Source of the DNA: Ziziphus jujuba
Lineage: Eukaryota > Streptophyta > Magnoliopsida > Rosales > Rhamnaceae
Assembly (NCBI RefSeq): GCF_031755915.1
Contig: NC_083388.1
Span: 24,459,001 to 24,523,000, forward strand
Reading direction: 5' to 3'
Length of the DNA stretch: 64,000 nt
In this document: positions 37,801 through 49,951 of the stretch, piece after piece
How positions within the stretch are numbered: the first letter of the stretch is position 1
Layout of the letters: each line of letters begins with the position of its first letter
Made by a program: the position numbers and the translations under genes
The notes under the pieces: generated by a model
Seen by the model: the letters and a program-made list of their open reading frames with translations, nothing else
Database searches by the model: none
What the model was told of the DNA's origin: nothing

Positions 37801-40138
37801 ACGACTGAAATCCGGCCAAACGCCGGTCAAACAGAGAGAGGGAGAGAGTCAAAGGAGAGAGAGAGAGATAAAAATTTCTGCGTGTGTGTTTTGATGGCTC
37901 GGGGAAGAAGAAGGAAAAAAAGGAAAAAAGAAAAAGAAAAGGTGTTTTCCCACGTGGGGAAAAGAAAAGAAAAAGAAAAAGAAAAGAAAAAGGAAAAGAA
38001 AAAGAAAAAGGAAAAAGGAAAAATAAAAATAATTAAATAAAAAATAAAAATATTATTATTTAAAATAATAATAAAAATAATTTGATATTACACATGGTTG
38101 ACATGTGGCTTCTCAACATGGTGACACATGGTCACCTTCATTAAGTCACACGTGGCACATCGATAAGCGTTTCAAAATAATATTAAAATAATACAGTATT
38201 TGAAAAACTCTACAGGTCCATAACTTTCAAACCACATGTCCAAATCGGACGTGCCGCTAGTCTACAGACTCGTATCGACGAGAACTTCACAACCATGCAT
38301 GAGTCAACGCTCAACCTTGCATGAATAAAAAGTCAACTCCGGCACCCCTTGGACAGATTGGACCTCAACTTGTTTTGCTCATAACTTTCAAACCGTAGCT
38401 CCGTTTTCAACGTGCTACCAGTCTACGCACTCGTGCCAACGTGTACTTCGTAGCGGTACCTCAGTCAACCTAGATTTCCAAACGGGTCAAAAAGTCAACT
38501 TTTGACCCCTTCGGTCAACGGTCAACCTCGGTCAACGTGCAAAAATTCCGACATGCTTCGGGACGGGGTGTTACAACCCTCGGTCTGATAGCAACTCACG
38601 GGAGACATTATAACTTGCGCACTCATCCACATGTACAGTACAGAACACCAATACTGTATGAGTGCGTTTAAAACAAATAACCAGTTTTATTATTAAAATA
38701 CGCAATTTTTTCCAAAATTCACCGTGGGAATTATACCATTTTTCAAACTCACATTCCTACATTTTTCTTTAATCCTCATCATAAATCTATCACTTTAAAA
38801 TCCATCAAGTTCAAATCCATCAATTTGAATATACAAATTTTTCATTAGCATAAGATCAAGCCATTAATATTTCAATGCATAAATATTTTGAAAACATAAT
38901 AATTTAAATCCATATTTTTCTCAATTTCTCAAAAATCAATTTAAATCAGTAATATGAAAACCATATAAATTCCATATATAATTAATTCATATAATTGTGC
39001 ACAATAATTGAATAATAATCATAGCAATAATTAAAATAAATCAAAACCACAATTTTTTTAAATTCCCAAATATATTCTTTTGGCACCAAAACATATATTA
39101 AAGACATTATAAATTGGCAATACAATTCTAGATAGAAATTCTCATAATATTGAACACATAAACATATTTTTGAAATATTCCATTATGAAATATTCCAACA
39201 ATGAAATTTGATAATAATTACCAAAATCTCAAATTCCATAAAACCAAAATATTTTATAATGTACAAATATTTAATTCCATTCAATTTTGGCATCAAAATT
39301 CCAAATATAAATTTACTAAATATTCAACACATCAAACATATTTTTCAAATAACCAATTAACACAAATTATATATATTTTAACATCCCAAAATAATTTTGA
39401 AGGTGGGTCACTCACCTCGAGCACGCAATTAACCCAAGATCCTCCATGGGATCAATTCCACAATGCACATGTGCTCCTAAAACAACAATATTACACAATG
39501 TCAAATAAATTAATATTTTATTCAGGTAAATAATATCTGGTACCCAGGGGAGTTTAACACAAACGTTAACCAAAATTTGTGAGTAATATACCGAAACGAA
39601 GGTTATGGAACGAGGATCGCAGATTGAGGCTTACCTCCTGGAGATCGGACCCGTGGTGGCCGAAATCTCGCCGGGAACCTCACGGAACTCAAGTCCTCGA
39701 TTCTCTCAATCCGTCGCGAATTGGAGGAAAATGACCTCGGATTTGGGTTTAGGGAGATCGAATTAGTGGGGAAGGATAGGTGGGGTGATCGGAAACTCAC
39801 CGGAATTGGGTTTTCCGGTGAGCCACCATGGTCACCGGAATCCGCCACCGCCGGTGGCGCGTCCGGTGGCCACTGATTGTGATTTTTGGTGGGAAGGTAG
39901 ATCGGGGAATGGGTAACTCAACGGGACTGGTGGTGAGGCAAACGAAGGTCGGAATGGAGAGAAATCTGGGTTTGAAGCAATCGGCACCGCAGTAGCAAAA
40001 AGTCTCGATCCGGGCGCGTCGGAGGTCGGTTGGCCGTGATTTTTGGCTGGCCGGCCGGTTTTTAGGTGGACTTCAAGCCAGGGTGGTGCGTGTACTGTTC
40101 TGGTGGCCGAAAATGGGTGAACGGCAATTGGCCGGTTG

Positions 40139-40175
<37 letters not shown>

Positions 40176-40711
40176 CTTCTCCTTCTCTCTCCTCCCTCCC
40201 CTTCTCAGCCAATCAAAACGCCCGTGGGTGCCACTGTGCACTCACGCGTGGGTCCATTTTTTTGACACATGGCACCACTGTTCACATACATACGGATCCA
40301 TTAATAGTAAATGCTGTCTTAGAAAAACTTCACAGTTCTGCAACTTTCAAACCACATGTCCAAATCGGACGTGCCGCTAGTCTATATACTCGTATCGACA
40401 AGTACTTCACAACCATGCATAAGTCAATGCTCAACTTTGCATGAACAAAAAGTCAACTCCGGCACCCCTTGGACAATTTGGACCTCAACTTGTTTTGCTC
40501 ATAACTTTCACTCTGTAGCTCCGTTTTCAACGTGCTACTAGTCTATGAACTCATACTAACGTGTACTTTTTAACGGTACCTCGGTCAAAATGAAATTCCA
40601 TCAGGAACAAAAAATCAACATTTGATCCCTTCTCGGTCAACGACGATCAAACCCAGTCAACCTTGGTCAAATTTTAGAAATTTCCGATGTACTTAGGGAC
40701 GGGGTGTTACA
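34816..40711 (+). mobile_element. Outer solo LTR inserted in Copia-1 (about 3.3 kb without its own insert)
   Basis: It begins TGTCAGAACCC and ends GGGGTGTTACA, with CTTTG repeated at 34811-34815 and 40712-40716. It disrupts Copia-1 within the protease region: the reading resumes with ...TTTGGCACAGTGAAGATG, matching Copia-2 at about 50912. No gag or pol is found inside, so it is a solo LTR left by recombination between two LTRs, or a non-autonomous element. Superfamily is uncertain; the large size and TGTCA...TTACA ends would fit Ty3/gypsy. A second, related LTR lies inside it. Contains a CT microsatellite at 40143-40172. Confidence 0.88.
36018..38575 (+). mobile_element. Inner solo LTR nested in the outer solo LTR (2.56 kb)
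   Basis: It has the same terminal sequences as its host (TGTCAGGACCCGTCCAGAAT at the start, ACGGGGTGTTACA at the end). CCCTC is repeated at 36013-36017 and 38577-38581, with one extra A at 38576. It shares with its host the block GAGCACGCAATTAAC, the CCGGCACCCCTTGGACA block and the end region. It lacks a roughly 650-base AT-rich segment present in the outer copy (about 38760-39410). A G-run of about 18 bases occurs at 36882-36899 and a purine-rich low-complexity stretch at 37900-38040. Apparent open frames on both strands (37408-37852) are GC-rich and have no domain. Confidence 0.85.
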
Positions 40712-43700
40712 CTTTGGCACAGTGAAGATGGGAAAAAGCAGCTTCGCTAAGATCGTTGGAACTGGTGATATTCAGATAAAGACCAACGTTAGACATATAA
40801 TTACTTTGAAGGATGTCCGACATGTTGTAGACCTTCGGCTCAATCTACTCTCAGGAATAGCATTTGACAAGGAAGGTTTTGGTAACCATTTTTACAATAG
40901 CACATGGAAAATGACAAAAGATGCTATGGTTGTTTCTCGAGAACATATTTGTGGAATACTTTATAAGACTCATATGAAGATTTGTGCAGATAGCCTTAAT
41001 ATTACAGAAGGAGAGGTATCTCAAAATCTATGACATCAGAGACTCAGTCACATAAGTGAGAAATAATTGTCTACCTTAACAAATAAAAAGCTTATCACTA
41101 TTTTCAAGGATGCCGTGCTAGATCCTTGTAATCATTGTTTATATGGTAAGCAACATAGAGTCTGATTTAAGACCTCTTCAACCAGAAGATCAAAATTGCT
41201 TAGTTTGGTGCATTATGATGTTTGTGGACCTTTGGAAGAGGAATCTTTAGGTGGCAATAAATATTTCCTAATCTTTATAAATGATGCTTCTCGAAAGGTG
41301 TGGGTTTATTTCCTGAAGACGAAGGATTAAGTTTTAAATCACTTCAAAGAGTTCCATGCCATGGTAAAGCGTGAGATAGGAAAGAAGCTAAAGTTTCTTT
41401 ACTCAGACAATGGAGGTGAGTATACCTCCCAAAATTTTGATGCCTACTGTAGAGGACATGACATTCGGCATGAGAGGATAGTCATTCGCACCCTATAACA
41501 CAATGGTGTAGCCGAGAGAATGAATCAGACGATTATGGAGAAGGTTAAAAGTATGATCAGTATGGCTAAGCTGACAAAGTCATTCTGGGGAGAAGCTGTT
41601 AGTGCCACCTGCTATTTGATTAACAGATCGCCATCAGTATCATTGAATTTTGAAATTTCGAAAAAAGTATGGTCTGGTAAGAATCCCCTATACTCTCATT
41701 TAAGAGTATTTGGATGTTTAGCCTTTGCACATGTATCCAAGGAGCTTAGACAGAATCTTGACGCAAGGACTACCCCATGCATCTTTATTGGATATGGAGA
41801 TGAAGAATTCGGATACAGATTATAGGATCCAAAAGCAAAGAAGGTTGTCAGAAGTAGGGATGTACTATTCCATGAAAACCAGACTATAGAAGACATGGAG
41901 AAGCCAATGAAGTCTTCTAATACCAGTGCCCATGATTTTGGTCCTGATCCAGCATCAGCACAACTCAATGCAGATGACGACAGGGTGCATAGAGAATTAC
42001 CAGAAGCAGAACAGGAGAGAGAAGAGGATATTAAGCCGGGAGATGCTCAAACACCAGAAGCTGCAGGACCATCACAACAGACAAATGATGGTACACATCT
42101 CTGAAGATCTGAATGAGGCCGTGTTCCATCAAAGAGATATTCAGAATCTCAATATATTCTGCTTACTAAAGAAGGGGAGCTAGAGAATTTTCAGGAAGTT
42201 AATTCTCATCAAGACAAAGAAAAATGGCTGCATGCAATGCAAGATGAGATGGAATCTTTGCAGAAAAATCATACCTATGAGTTGGTTGAGCTTCCAAAGG
42301 GAAAGAAGGCACTAAAAAACAAATGGGTGTTCAAGCTCAAGAAAGATAGCAGCAGACATGTGGTGAAGCACAAAGCTCATTTGGTCATCAAAGGTTTTCT
42401 TTAGAAGAAAGGAATTGATTTTGATGAGGTTTTTTTACCAGTGGTGAAGATGACTTCGATACGAGTTATTCTCAGTTTAGTAGCTTGTTTAGACCTAGAG
42501 CTTGAACAGATGGATGTGAAAACAATATTCCTTCATGGTGATCTACATGAAGAGATTTATATCGAGCAGCTAAAGGTTTTGAGGTTTCAGGAAAAGAGAA
42601 CCTCATTTGCAAGCTAACGAAGAACTTGTATGGCCTCAAGCAAGCACCTAGGCAGTGGTACAAGAAGTTTGACTCTTTTATGGTGAGTCAAGGATACAAG
42701 AAGACTGATGTAGACCAGTGTGTTTAAATTCAGAGATTTTCATATGGAAACTTCATTGCACTTTTGCTGTATGTCGACGACATATTGATCGTCGAGCAAG
42801 ATGCAAAGAAAATTAGTCAGCTAAAGAAGTAACTTTGCAAGTCATTTGATATGAATGACTTGGGACCAGCTCAACAGATTTTAGGAATGCAAATAGCTCG
42901 AGATAGGAAGAATCACAAGTTGTGGCTATCTCAAGAGAAGTATGTCGAAAGAGTGATAAAGAGATTTGGCATGGAGAAAGCCAAACCAGTCAGCATTCCA
43001 TTGGCCAACCATTTCAAGTTAAGTAAGAGATCGTGCCCTTTATCCAAAGTTGAGATAAAGAAGATGGCTTCAGAGCCTTATTCTTCAACGGTGGGAAGTC
43101 TAATGAATGCAATGGTGTATACTAGATCGGACATTGCTCATACAGTTGGTACCGTGAGCAGATTTCTTTCAAATCCTTGAAAGGACCATTGGGAAACAGT
43201 CAAGTGGATTCTCAGGTATCTTAAGGGTACATCAAAGTATACTTACGTTACGGGGAAAGTGCTCCAGTTCTACATGGCTATACAGATGCAGATATGGCCG
43301 AAGATCTTGATAATAGAAAATTTACTTCAGGTTATATTTACACTTTTGCTGGAGAAGTTGTGTTATGGCAGTCAAGATTGCAAAAGTATGTAGCTTTATC
43401 CACGAAAGAAGCAGAGTACATTGCCGCAACGGAAGCCGATAAGGAGATGATATGGTTAAAGCGTGTGCTCCATAAACTAGGCATAAAGTAGAACGACTAC
43501 AAGATACATTGTGACAACCATAGTGCTATAGATTTAAGCAAGAACTCAATGTATCATTCTCGAACAAAGCATATTGATATCCGCTATCATTGGATACACG
43601 ATGTGACTAAGCATCAATTGGTCAGGTTGGTGAAGATTCACACAAAGGAGAATCCAGCAGATATGTTTACAAAGGTTGTCACACTAGAGAAGTTAAAGCT

Positions 43701-43771
43701 GTGTAGAGACATAGTTGGTTTAGATGGTAGGTGACCATCAAGTTTTTGAAATGCGGCTGGAGGGGGAGAAT

Positions 43772-44060
43772 TGTGGCGGTCCAGCCTTTTATCTTCTAAA
43801 GCTCAAGTCCATGAGGGTTTCAATCCTAGAAACCCTAGAGAGAGCATTATATATAGATGTTTATTGTCAATCTTGTAACACACAACACACAGTATAAATA
43901 ATACAAGTTTTTTGAAAGAGCCTGAGAGAAGTTTTTTTTTTTTTTTTGTATAAATTTTATAGTTATAATATATCTTTTTCTTCTCAATTTTCGTGTTTTT
44001 GTCTCTCTTTACTTTTCTGTATTAGTTTTGTGTGTTTTTTGTGATCAAAGGATCACAACA
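43772..44060 (+). repeat. Copia-1 3' LTR (289 bp)
   Basis: Starts TGTGGCGGTCC and ends GGATCACAACA, followed directly by the AAATC duplication. It differs from the 5' LTR by scattered substitutions and a longer T-run near 43936-43949, so the insertion is not recent. Confidence 0.95.
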
Positions 44061-44065
44061 AAATC

Positions 44066-44954
44066 TCCCTATCCTAATTTAACATTCTTCTGAAAAAAAA
44101 AAAAAATTTGATGAAGCAATTAGATAATGTTCTTTAAATTTTGATATCAGTTTTTGTTTTTTAATTTTTAATTTTTAATTTTGAAATTTTGTTCTAGACT
44201 ATTCTTTTGCTATAGCTTTCTTATATAATATGGTATGTATTATTGGCATGTAATCTCTGCTGAACATGTTATCTTTCAGGTTTTCTGGTCACCTAAAATC
44301 ATGTTTAGAGTTCATTTTTTTCGATGAAAGGAAAGAATAGAGAAGTAATCAATCACAGCACTCTGAACATAAATGCTAACACAAAAACGCACCAATGTAT
44401 AAAATAATTATGTAACCATTCATCAATTGAAAACGTTGCAAAGGTATAGAAAAATTGCATGCCAATATTTACCAATTTTAGTTAGTTGTGGACGTCGGCT
44501 GGCTAATGGCATTTAGTGTAAGGTTGAAACCATGCAAGCCAAACAAGGAAATCATTTGTAAAAAGTTGGCCAATCAATGAGATCTGCTTGTCACTTTAGC
44601 ATCAATATTCCTCCAAGAATACCATTTGTTGACAAGGTTTTACCTTAATAGTCATGAAATTATTTTGCTGAAGCAAAATAGATTTTAGGCCCCCAGGATC
44701 ATTGATAGAATAGAAAACTTCCACTCTCACCATGGAGATCCATAAGCACTTCATAAGCATGCATAGTTAAAAGCAATTAATACTCTTTCCGAAGGTTGGC
44801 TTGAACAACAAAATTAAGACAGCGGTTGTTTCTTCTTTTTTCTCCATTTAACAACTTCTCTCGGGTCAGATATATCAAGGACTTGAAAAACCATTATAGA
44901 ATCTAATGAAACTATGGAAACCCGTCTTTCACTGAGCTAGATATATCATATCAA
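44066..44954. repeat. Array spacer right of Copia-1, with PP2A fragment 3
   Basis: After the AAATC duplication the array unit continues (CTAATTTAACATTC, as at 24868). It then passes into PP2A intron 10-like sequence (about 44185-44665: TCTAGACTATTCTTTTGCTA, GTCGGCTGGCTAATG, ending ATTATTTTGCTG, with the acceptor AG mutated). The exon 5/intron 5 part seen in the other units is missing here. The block downstream of RFL copies follows to 44954. Confidence 0.7.
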
Positions 44955-45515
44955 CGGCTCCAGAGAAGAATCTAATTCACCTTTAGATATCAAATCAACA
45001 AACAAGGCTGCAGTTGATGCATCGGCAGAGAAACCCCTCTCGACCATCTCCTTATTAAGCTCCACTACACTTGATGCTTGATAGATTATTGGTGATAAGC
45101 CCACGAATCATTATATTGTAGGTGCAACTATCTGGAATGTAACCTTGCTCTTCCATTTTTAAACGACAATCAATAGCTTCACTTATTCTTCCTCCACTAA
45201 AAAGTCCATTGATAATTATATTATAAGTCCACACGTCAGGTTGTTATCCTTTGCATGATAAGCTATAGAAGATATCCTTTGCAGCTTCAAGTTTTCCAGT
45301 CTTACACAAACCCCCAATTAGGATATTGTAGATCCAATTTTTTTCTTCCATTTCACTGAATAATTCCATTGCCTCATCAAGTTGTTTGCTTTTGCATAAA
45401 CCATCCAGTAAAACACCATAAGTTTGGAGATCTGGAAGTTGACCATCATCTTGCATCTTATAAAATAGCTCCCGAGCAACTTCTGTTCTCCCAACTGCAC
45501 ATAATCCACGTATTA
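44955..45515 (-). pseudogene. RFL-type PPR pseudogene fragment, copy E
   Basis: A C-terminal remnant matching copy B almost end to end, with the same 5' break (CATAATCCACGTATTAGTAT at 45501-45520 against copy B at about 23322). Readable pieces include KMQDDGQLPDLQTYGVLL, LCKSKQLDEAMELFSEMEE and LCKTGKLEAAKDIFYSLSC, in different frames. A small deletion near 45335 removes several codons. It cannot encode a working PPR protein. Confidence 0.87.
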
Positions 45516-47272
45516 GTATATAAACTTAGAAATTTCTTTGATTGTTTATGGATTTTATAGTAGGTTTGGAAATTACTTTATGACATCTTAGGAGGATCTA
45601 TAGGATTTTAGATCTAAATTTATCTCCATTTTTGGAATTTTATGTCGCACAGATGACCTCGGAAAACCATAGCATTTTCTTATAAATTAAATTCTTTTTG
45701 CTTCTAAACCTTGTTAACTTTATCTCAACCACGCTATCTCCTCCAGCGTTTTTTTTTTTCTTCGTTAAAATATAATATATTAAATTGCAGGTAATTGGTT
45801 TTTATTGAATGAATTTGACCGAGCAAGGAAAAGGGGAAAGTTTGAGCTCTGGCTTGATTTAGAAATTGATGAGGACTTGCAATGAAAGCGTCTTTGTTTT
45901 CTATGTGTTACTCAAAGGATGTGTTATCTACTACTGGAATATTTAACAACATTCCAAGTTCAATATTTCCATGTGGTTTTATTTTATATTAGAAAATATT
46001 TATTAAAAAAAAAAAACTGTGATTTATATATATATATATATATATAATTATGTCAGTTTATTTATAAATTTTATCAAGAAGCAGAATTCTAGATTTTAAA
46101 CCCAGGCCAAGAACCAAAAATACAGAACAGAACATAAACATGTGCTAAAGTGGACAACTTTGTTGGTCATAACTTAGTGACGTTACTGTCGTTGACCAGA
46201 TATTTGTGAGGGAAGATAGGTAAAGTAATGCATAGTGTTCTCATTTTTAGTATTTAGCAACTAATTTGTACATAACTATAACACTAACGCTCTTAATCAT
46301 AGAACCATGATAATCTTTATAGATGGTAAGCTGAAACACAGTTATATTTTTTCTTCTTATTGCTAAATCATGTTACTTTGAAACCTTTTCAACTTTTAGC
46401 CCTCTCTTCAACAACTTTTTCTTTCTCTTTTTTTAACCTTAGCTTAAAAAAGTTAAGGAGTCAATTATACATGCTTTTTTATTTTTTATAATTTTTTTTT
46501 AATGAAAGGCATTTTGTATTTATGAGACTGAAAAGCAAAATCCAGTATTTGGCTTTGGTTTTGATTCGTGGTTTTAGAGATTAGAACTTTTCTCTGCCTG
46601 AGGGAATTAGATGGTAGGGGTTTAGGATACATATCTGGCCTATTAAACAATTTTTCCTTTATATTATGCAAGTAAATTACTATATGACTAGGTTTAAGGA
46701 TTTTAAATTAGATGATAATGGGCACAAATCATCATTGTAAAGGGCCTTCAAAGCCATAAAGCAATATTTCCCATTGGACAAACTAGAAGGCAATGATCTT
46801 TGGTGTTAAACTTCAGGTCTTGAGTTTAATAATGCCTGCAAATAGATAATTCCCATACCCTAATTTAACATTCATCCGGTGAAAAAAAAAAATGTAATAA
46901 AGCAATCAAATAAGTTCTTTAAGAAATCCAGGCTTGAAGAGTAAACATCATTACACGGCATAAAGGTCTATCTCCTGCATTTGGATTCACAAATCACTTG
47001 CCCTGTGCATCAAACACTTTTGAACTCAGCAACTAAAAACAGCTCATTCTTATGCACCATTTAGTGCCATGCCAAACATAACAACAGCCTTAATTTCTCT
47101 GTAATCATGTCGGGCAGCACTACTCTTGATTGAAAGCCAGAAACCTCAGCAAAATAGAAAGCTTGAACTCTCCAATCTCCATAGAGCACCAGAACCACTT
47201 CAAGAGCACTCAAAGTTGACAGCAATAATCACTCTTTCCAGAGGTTGTCCACACCAACAACATTCTAGTTTC
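45516..47272. repeat. Array spacer, unit 4
   Basis: Non-coding spacer with the TATGACATCTTAGGAGG block (about 45578), the PP2A 3'-flank copy (about 45815-45930), a TA run (46028-46047) and the ACTTCAAGAGCACTCAAAG block (about 47205). No gene is supported. Confidence 0.55.
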
Positions 47273-48012
47273 GAAGCAACCAGTTCTCAAACATGTTACC
47301 CAGCCTCTTTTCTTTCCTTTTTATGTATCTTTTTCTCGGTTTTTGTTTTATTCCTAGTGTATCATGCAAATACAGCTTAGCGTCTATTGCTAAAGATATT
47401 AAACTTGTAAAATTTTGTCAATCAGAGTCGATTTAGTCTGAATTGAAAATTTATCCCCTATAATTTTCGCGACTGCAATAAGCCAAGTATTTATTACTGT
47501 GATTAACTTTGTAGCCAGTTTGGTGAAAATGTTTCTAAAGTTTGATAGCAGTTTCTTCTGTCTCCTTCTGTTCATTCTAGACTTTCCTTTTGTTATAGCT
47601 TTCTTATATGGTATGTACCAGGGGCGTCTAATCTCTGGTAAAAAGGTTTCTGCTCTCAAGGAATCATATTTAGGATTCAAGTTCTAAATGGGAAAAAAAA
47701 AAAAAATAGAGAGAGAAGTTAGATAAATCACAGTACTCTGATTTTAAATGCTAACGCATGCATAAAATATTTACGCAACCTCTACATTAATTGAAAATGT
47801 TGCATTTCGTGTAGCAAGCATGTCAAGATTTAGTTGTAGGCATTGGCTGGCCAATGCCATTTAGTGCAAGACTGAAAAGATACAAGTTAAACGAAGAAAT
47901 TTATTTGTGATTTGGAAAATCAATGAGATCTGATTAGCTTTAGCAACAATATTCCCCCAGAAACACCATTGTTGACAGGGTAATTGTACATGAAATGATT
48001 TTGCAGAAGCAA
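47273..48012 (+). pseudogene. PP2A B'' gene fragment 4
   Basis: 47273-47455 matches the end of PP2A exon 5 and intron 5 (GAAGCAACCAGTTCTCAAAC, CTCGGTTTTTGTTT, TGTATCATGC, TTTGTCAATCAG). From about 47566 it matches intron 10 (GTTCATTCTAGACTTTCC, GCATTGGCTGGCCAATG) up to the acceptor at about 48006 (ATGATTTTGCAG). It is nearly the same as fragment 1 at 25258-25975. Confidence 0.88.
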
Positions 48013-48232
48013 AACACCAGATTTTAAATCTCCAAGATCCAAAGATCCCTCACATAATAGAAAACTTTCACTTTCACCATAGAGATCCCTAACCACTTCA
48101 AGAGCAAGCATAGCTCATAGCAATTAAAACTCTTTCATAGCAATTACTTGGGTCAGATATCCAGTGACTTGAAAAGCAATTATAGAATTCAATGAAACTG
48201 TGAAACACACCTTCCAAAGCACTAGAAACCTA

Positions 48233-48888
48233 TCATGTCAAAGGCTCCAAAGAAGGATCTAATTCACCTTTAGATATCAAATCAACAAACATGGCCGCAG
48301 TTGATAAATCTGCAGAGAAACACCCCTCCACCATCTCCTTATTAAGCTCCACAGCCTTTGAAGTTTGATTATTGGTGATAAGCTCACAAATCATTATATT
48401 GTAGGTGCAACTATCTGGAATGTAACCTTTCTCTTCCATTTCTAAACAATCAATAGCTCCACTTATTCTTCCTCCACTGAAACATCCGTCGATCATTATT
48501 GTATAAGCCCTAATATTCCTCCACTTATTCTTCCTCCACTGAAACGTCCATCAATCATTATAGTATAAGTCCTCATATTCGGTAGTAATCCTTCTGATGA
48601 TAAGCTACAAAAGAGATCCTTTGCAGCATGAACTTTTCCAGCCTTACACAAACTCCCCGATTAGGATATTGTAGATCACCATATCAAGATCCAATTTTTT
48701 CTCTTCCATTTCACTGAATAATTCCATTGCTTCATCAAGTTGTTGGTTTTTGTATAGGCCATCCAGTAAAACAGCATAAGTTTGGAGATTTGGAAAGCTG
48801 ACCATCACCTTGCATCTTATAAAATAGCTCCCAAGCAACATGTGTTCTCCTAGCAGCACAGAAGCCGCCCATTAGAGTGCTTATTAAC
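48233..48888 (-). pseudogene. RFL-type PPR pseudogene copy F, 3' part
   Basis: The C-terminal half of copy F, separated from its 5' half by Copia-2. The extreme C-terminus is the best preserved in the array: PDSCTYNIMI, then SKAVELNKEMVE and a tail ending SKGELDPSLEPLT with the stop at 48233. A 62-base tandem duplication (48457-48580) and other indels break the frame between this tail and the repeats at 48644-48859 (LPDLQTYAVLL-type). The break at 48888 falls within a codon for a GGLCAxRR-type helix and resumes at 54464. Confidence 0.9.
48457..48580. repeat. 62-base tandem duplication inside PPR copy F
   Basis: CTCCACTTATTCTTCCTCCA occurs at 48457 and again at 48519, each followed by a version of the GATCATTATTGTATAAG block. 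It duplicates part of one PPR motif and shifts the frame. Confidence 0.85.
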
Positions 48889-49356
48889 TGTGAAGTCCAG
48901 GCGCACCACACTGTACCGACAGTGTGAAACCAGCAACTCACCATTTTTGATAATGGCCATTGCTGCATTTAACACCGAACTCCAACTTGCTCAACAATTG
49001 TGGGCAATGTCAGAAGGCCAGTGCTGAACGTCAGAAGAGGTTGAAAATGGAGGACATGCACCGAATTTGTGAGCCTATAAATAGGCTCCATCCCGTTGCA
49101 TGCAAGCCAAGCCAAGGGGTGCAACCTCAATATCACCCAAGTGAGGAGTGTTGAGAGTAGTGTTTAAGTTCCAGAGAGAGCTTGAGAGAAGAGTGAGCAA
49201 TTCTAGAGAAAATTTGACAGTGTAGAGAGAGGTTCCACGTGAGAATCCTCCACGAGAGAAGTTTTAATTTTTGTAATCTATTTCAAGTGAGTAATAGAAT
49301 TAATTTTTATTTTTCTTCTCACAATTCTTCTCTAAAGTGGTCAGAGAACCACAACA
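48889..49356 (+). repeat. Copia-2 5' LTR (468 bp)
   Basis: TGTGAAGTCC...CCACAACA, with a TATA-like CCTATAAATAGG at 49073-49084. Aligned by hand to the 3' LTR without gaps, I count about 33 differences (about 93% identity), most of them C/T or G/A changes as expected from methylated-cytosine decay. Confidence 0.95.
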
Positions 49357-49951
49357 AGTGGAATCAGAGCTCCAGGTTGAGAGCTTGGGTTCAAAATTTG
49401 AAGAAACAGAGCCTCTGTTCTTCAAGTTGGTGTTTCGAAAAGTTGCTCAAATCAATAATTTGACAATACCAGGTGAAATTAATCGACGAGACAAGAACAA
49501 CCAAGTTTGTCGGAGAGAAACGACGATTCTAACGTGCCCTCACGCGCCGCTTGAAATTTTCTGCAGCAGATCACGCGCTGCACGCGCCGTCTATAGGTTG
49601 AAGACGACCACGTCAACAGACACGTCATCGCATGCAGCCACATCATCTGCCACGCGACCCGACACGTTGTCAGCCACACAATCACCACATCATCTACCAC
49701 GTGTTGCCACGTCATCAGAAGTTTATGAAATTACAGAACATCCCTTGAATTGTTAGAAATTACAGATTAACCCCTATAGTTTCTGTATTTACAGGTTGAC
49801 CCAGAATTTTTGAAAAATTATATTTTTGCCCCAAAAATTCTGGTAATTATATTTTGACCCCGGAAGAGTCAAGTCCACCATTTTCGGCCGTTCCATACGC
49901 AACGGTTAACTCCGTTTTGCCAAATTCAGCTCCATTTTTGGTCAAGCAATA

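Larger units (their letters stand above)
32978..44060 (+). mobile_element. Copia-1: degenerate Ty1/Copia retrotransposon, split by nested LTRs
   Basis: The 5' LTR is 32978-33258 and the 3' LTR 43772-44060, with target duplication AAATC (32973-32977, 44061-44065). A tRNA-Met primer site (TGGTATCAGA, 33261-33270) follows the 5' LTR. A polypurine tract (GGCTGGAGGGGGAGAA, 43756-43771) precedes the 3' LTR. Gag (from ATG 33847, CCHC knuckle near 34555-34600) and the start of protease lie left of the nested insertion (34816-40711). The remaining protease, integrase, RT (YVDD at 42770-42781) and RNase H (to 43734) lie right of it. Protease-integrase-RT order defines Copia; the proteins resemble the Tnt1/Tork group. 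Many stops and frameshifts make it inactive. Confidence 0.94.
44760..48120. repeat. Duplicated block 2 (partner of 22560-26080)
   Basis: Carries PPR copy E, spacer and PP2A fragment 4 in the same order as the left block. Differences are a missing stretch of about 340 bases after TTTTAAATTAGATGATAATG (46704-46720) and an extra stretch at 46390-46680 that is shared with 29080-29290 in the copy C unit. The site at about 46846 (AAATAGATAATTCCC) is another unoccupied counterpart of the Copia-1 target. Confidence 0.8.

Noticed and set aside
37408..37852. Overlapping open frames of 126-140 codons inside the inner LTR
   Set aside because: They occur in several frames and on both strands in a GC-rich LTR segment, have no domain, and have no counterpart frame in the outer LTR that I could see.
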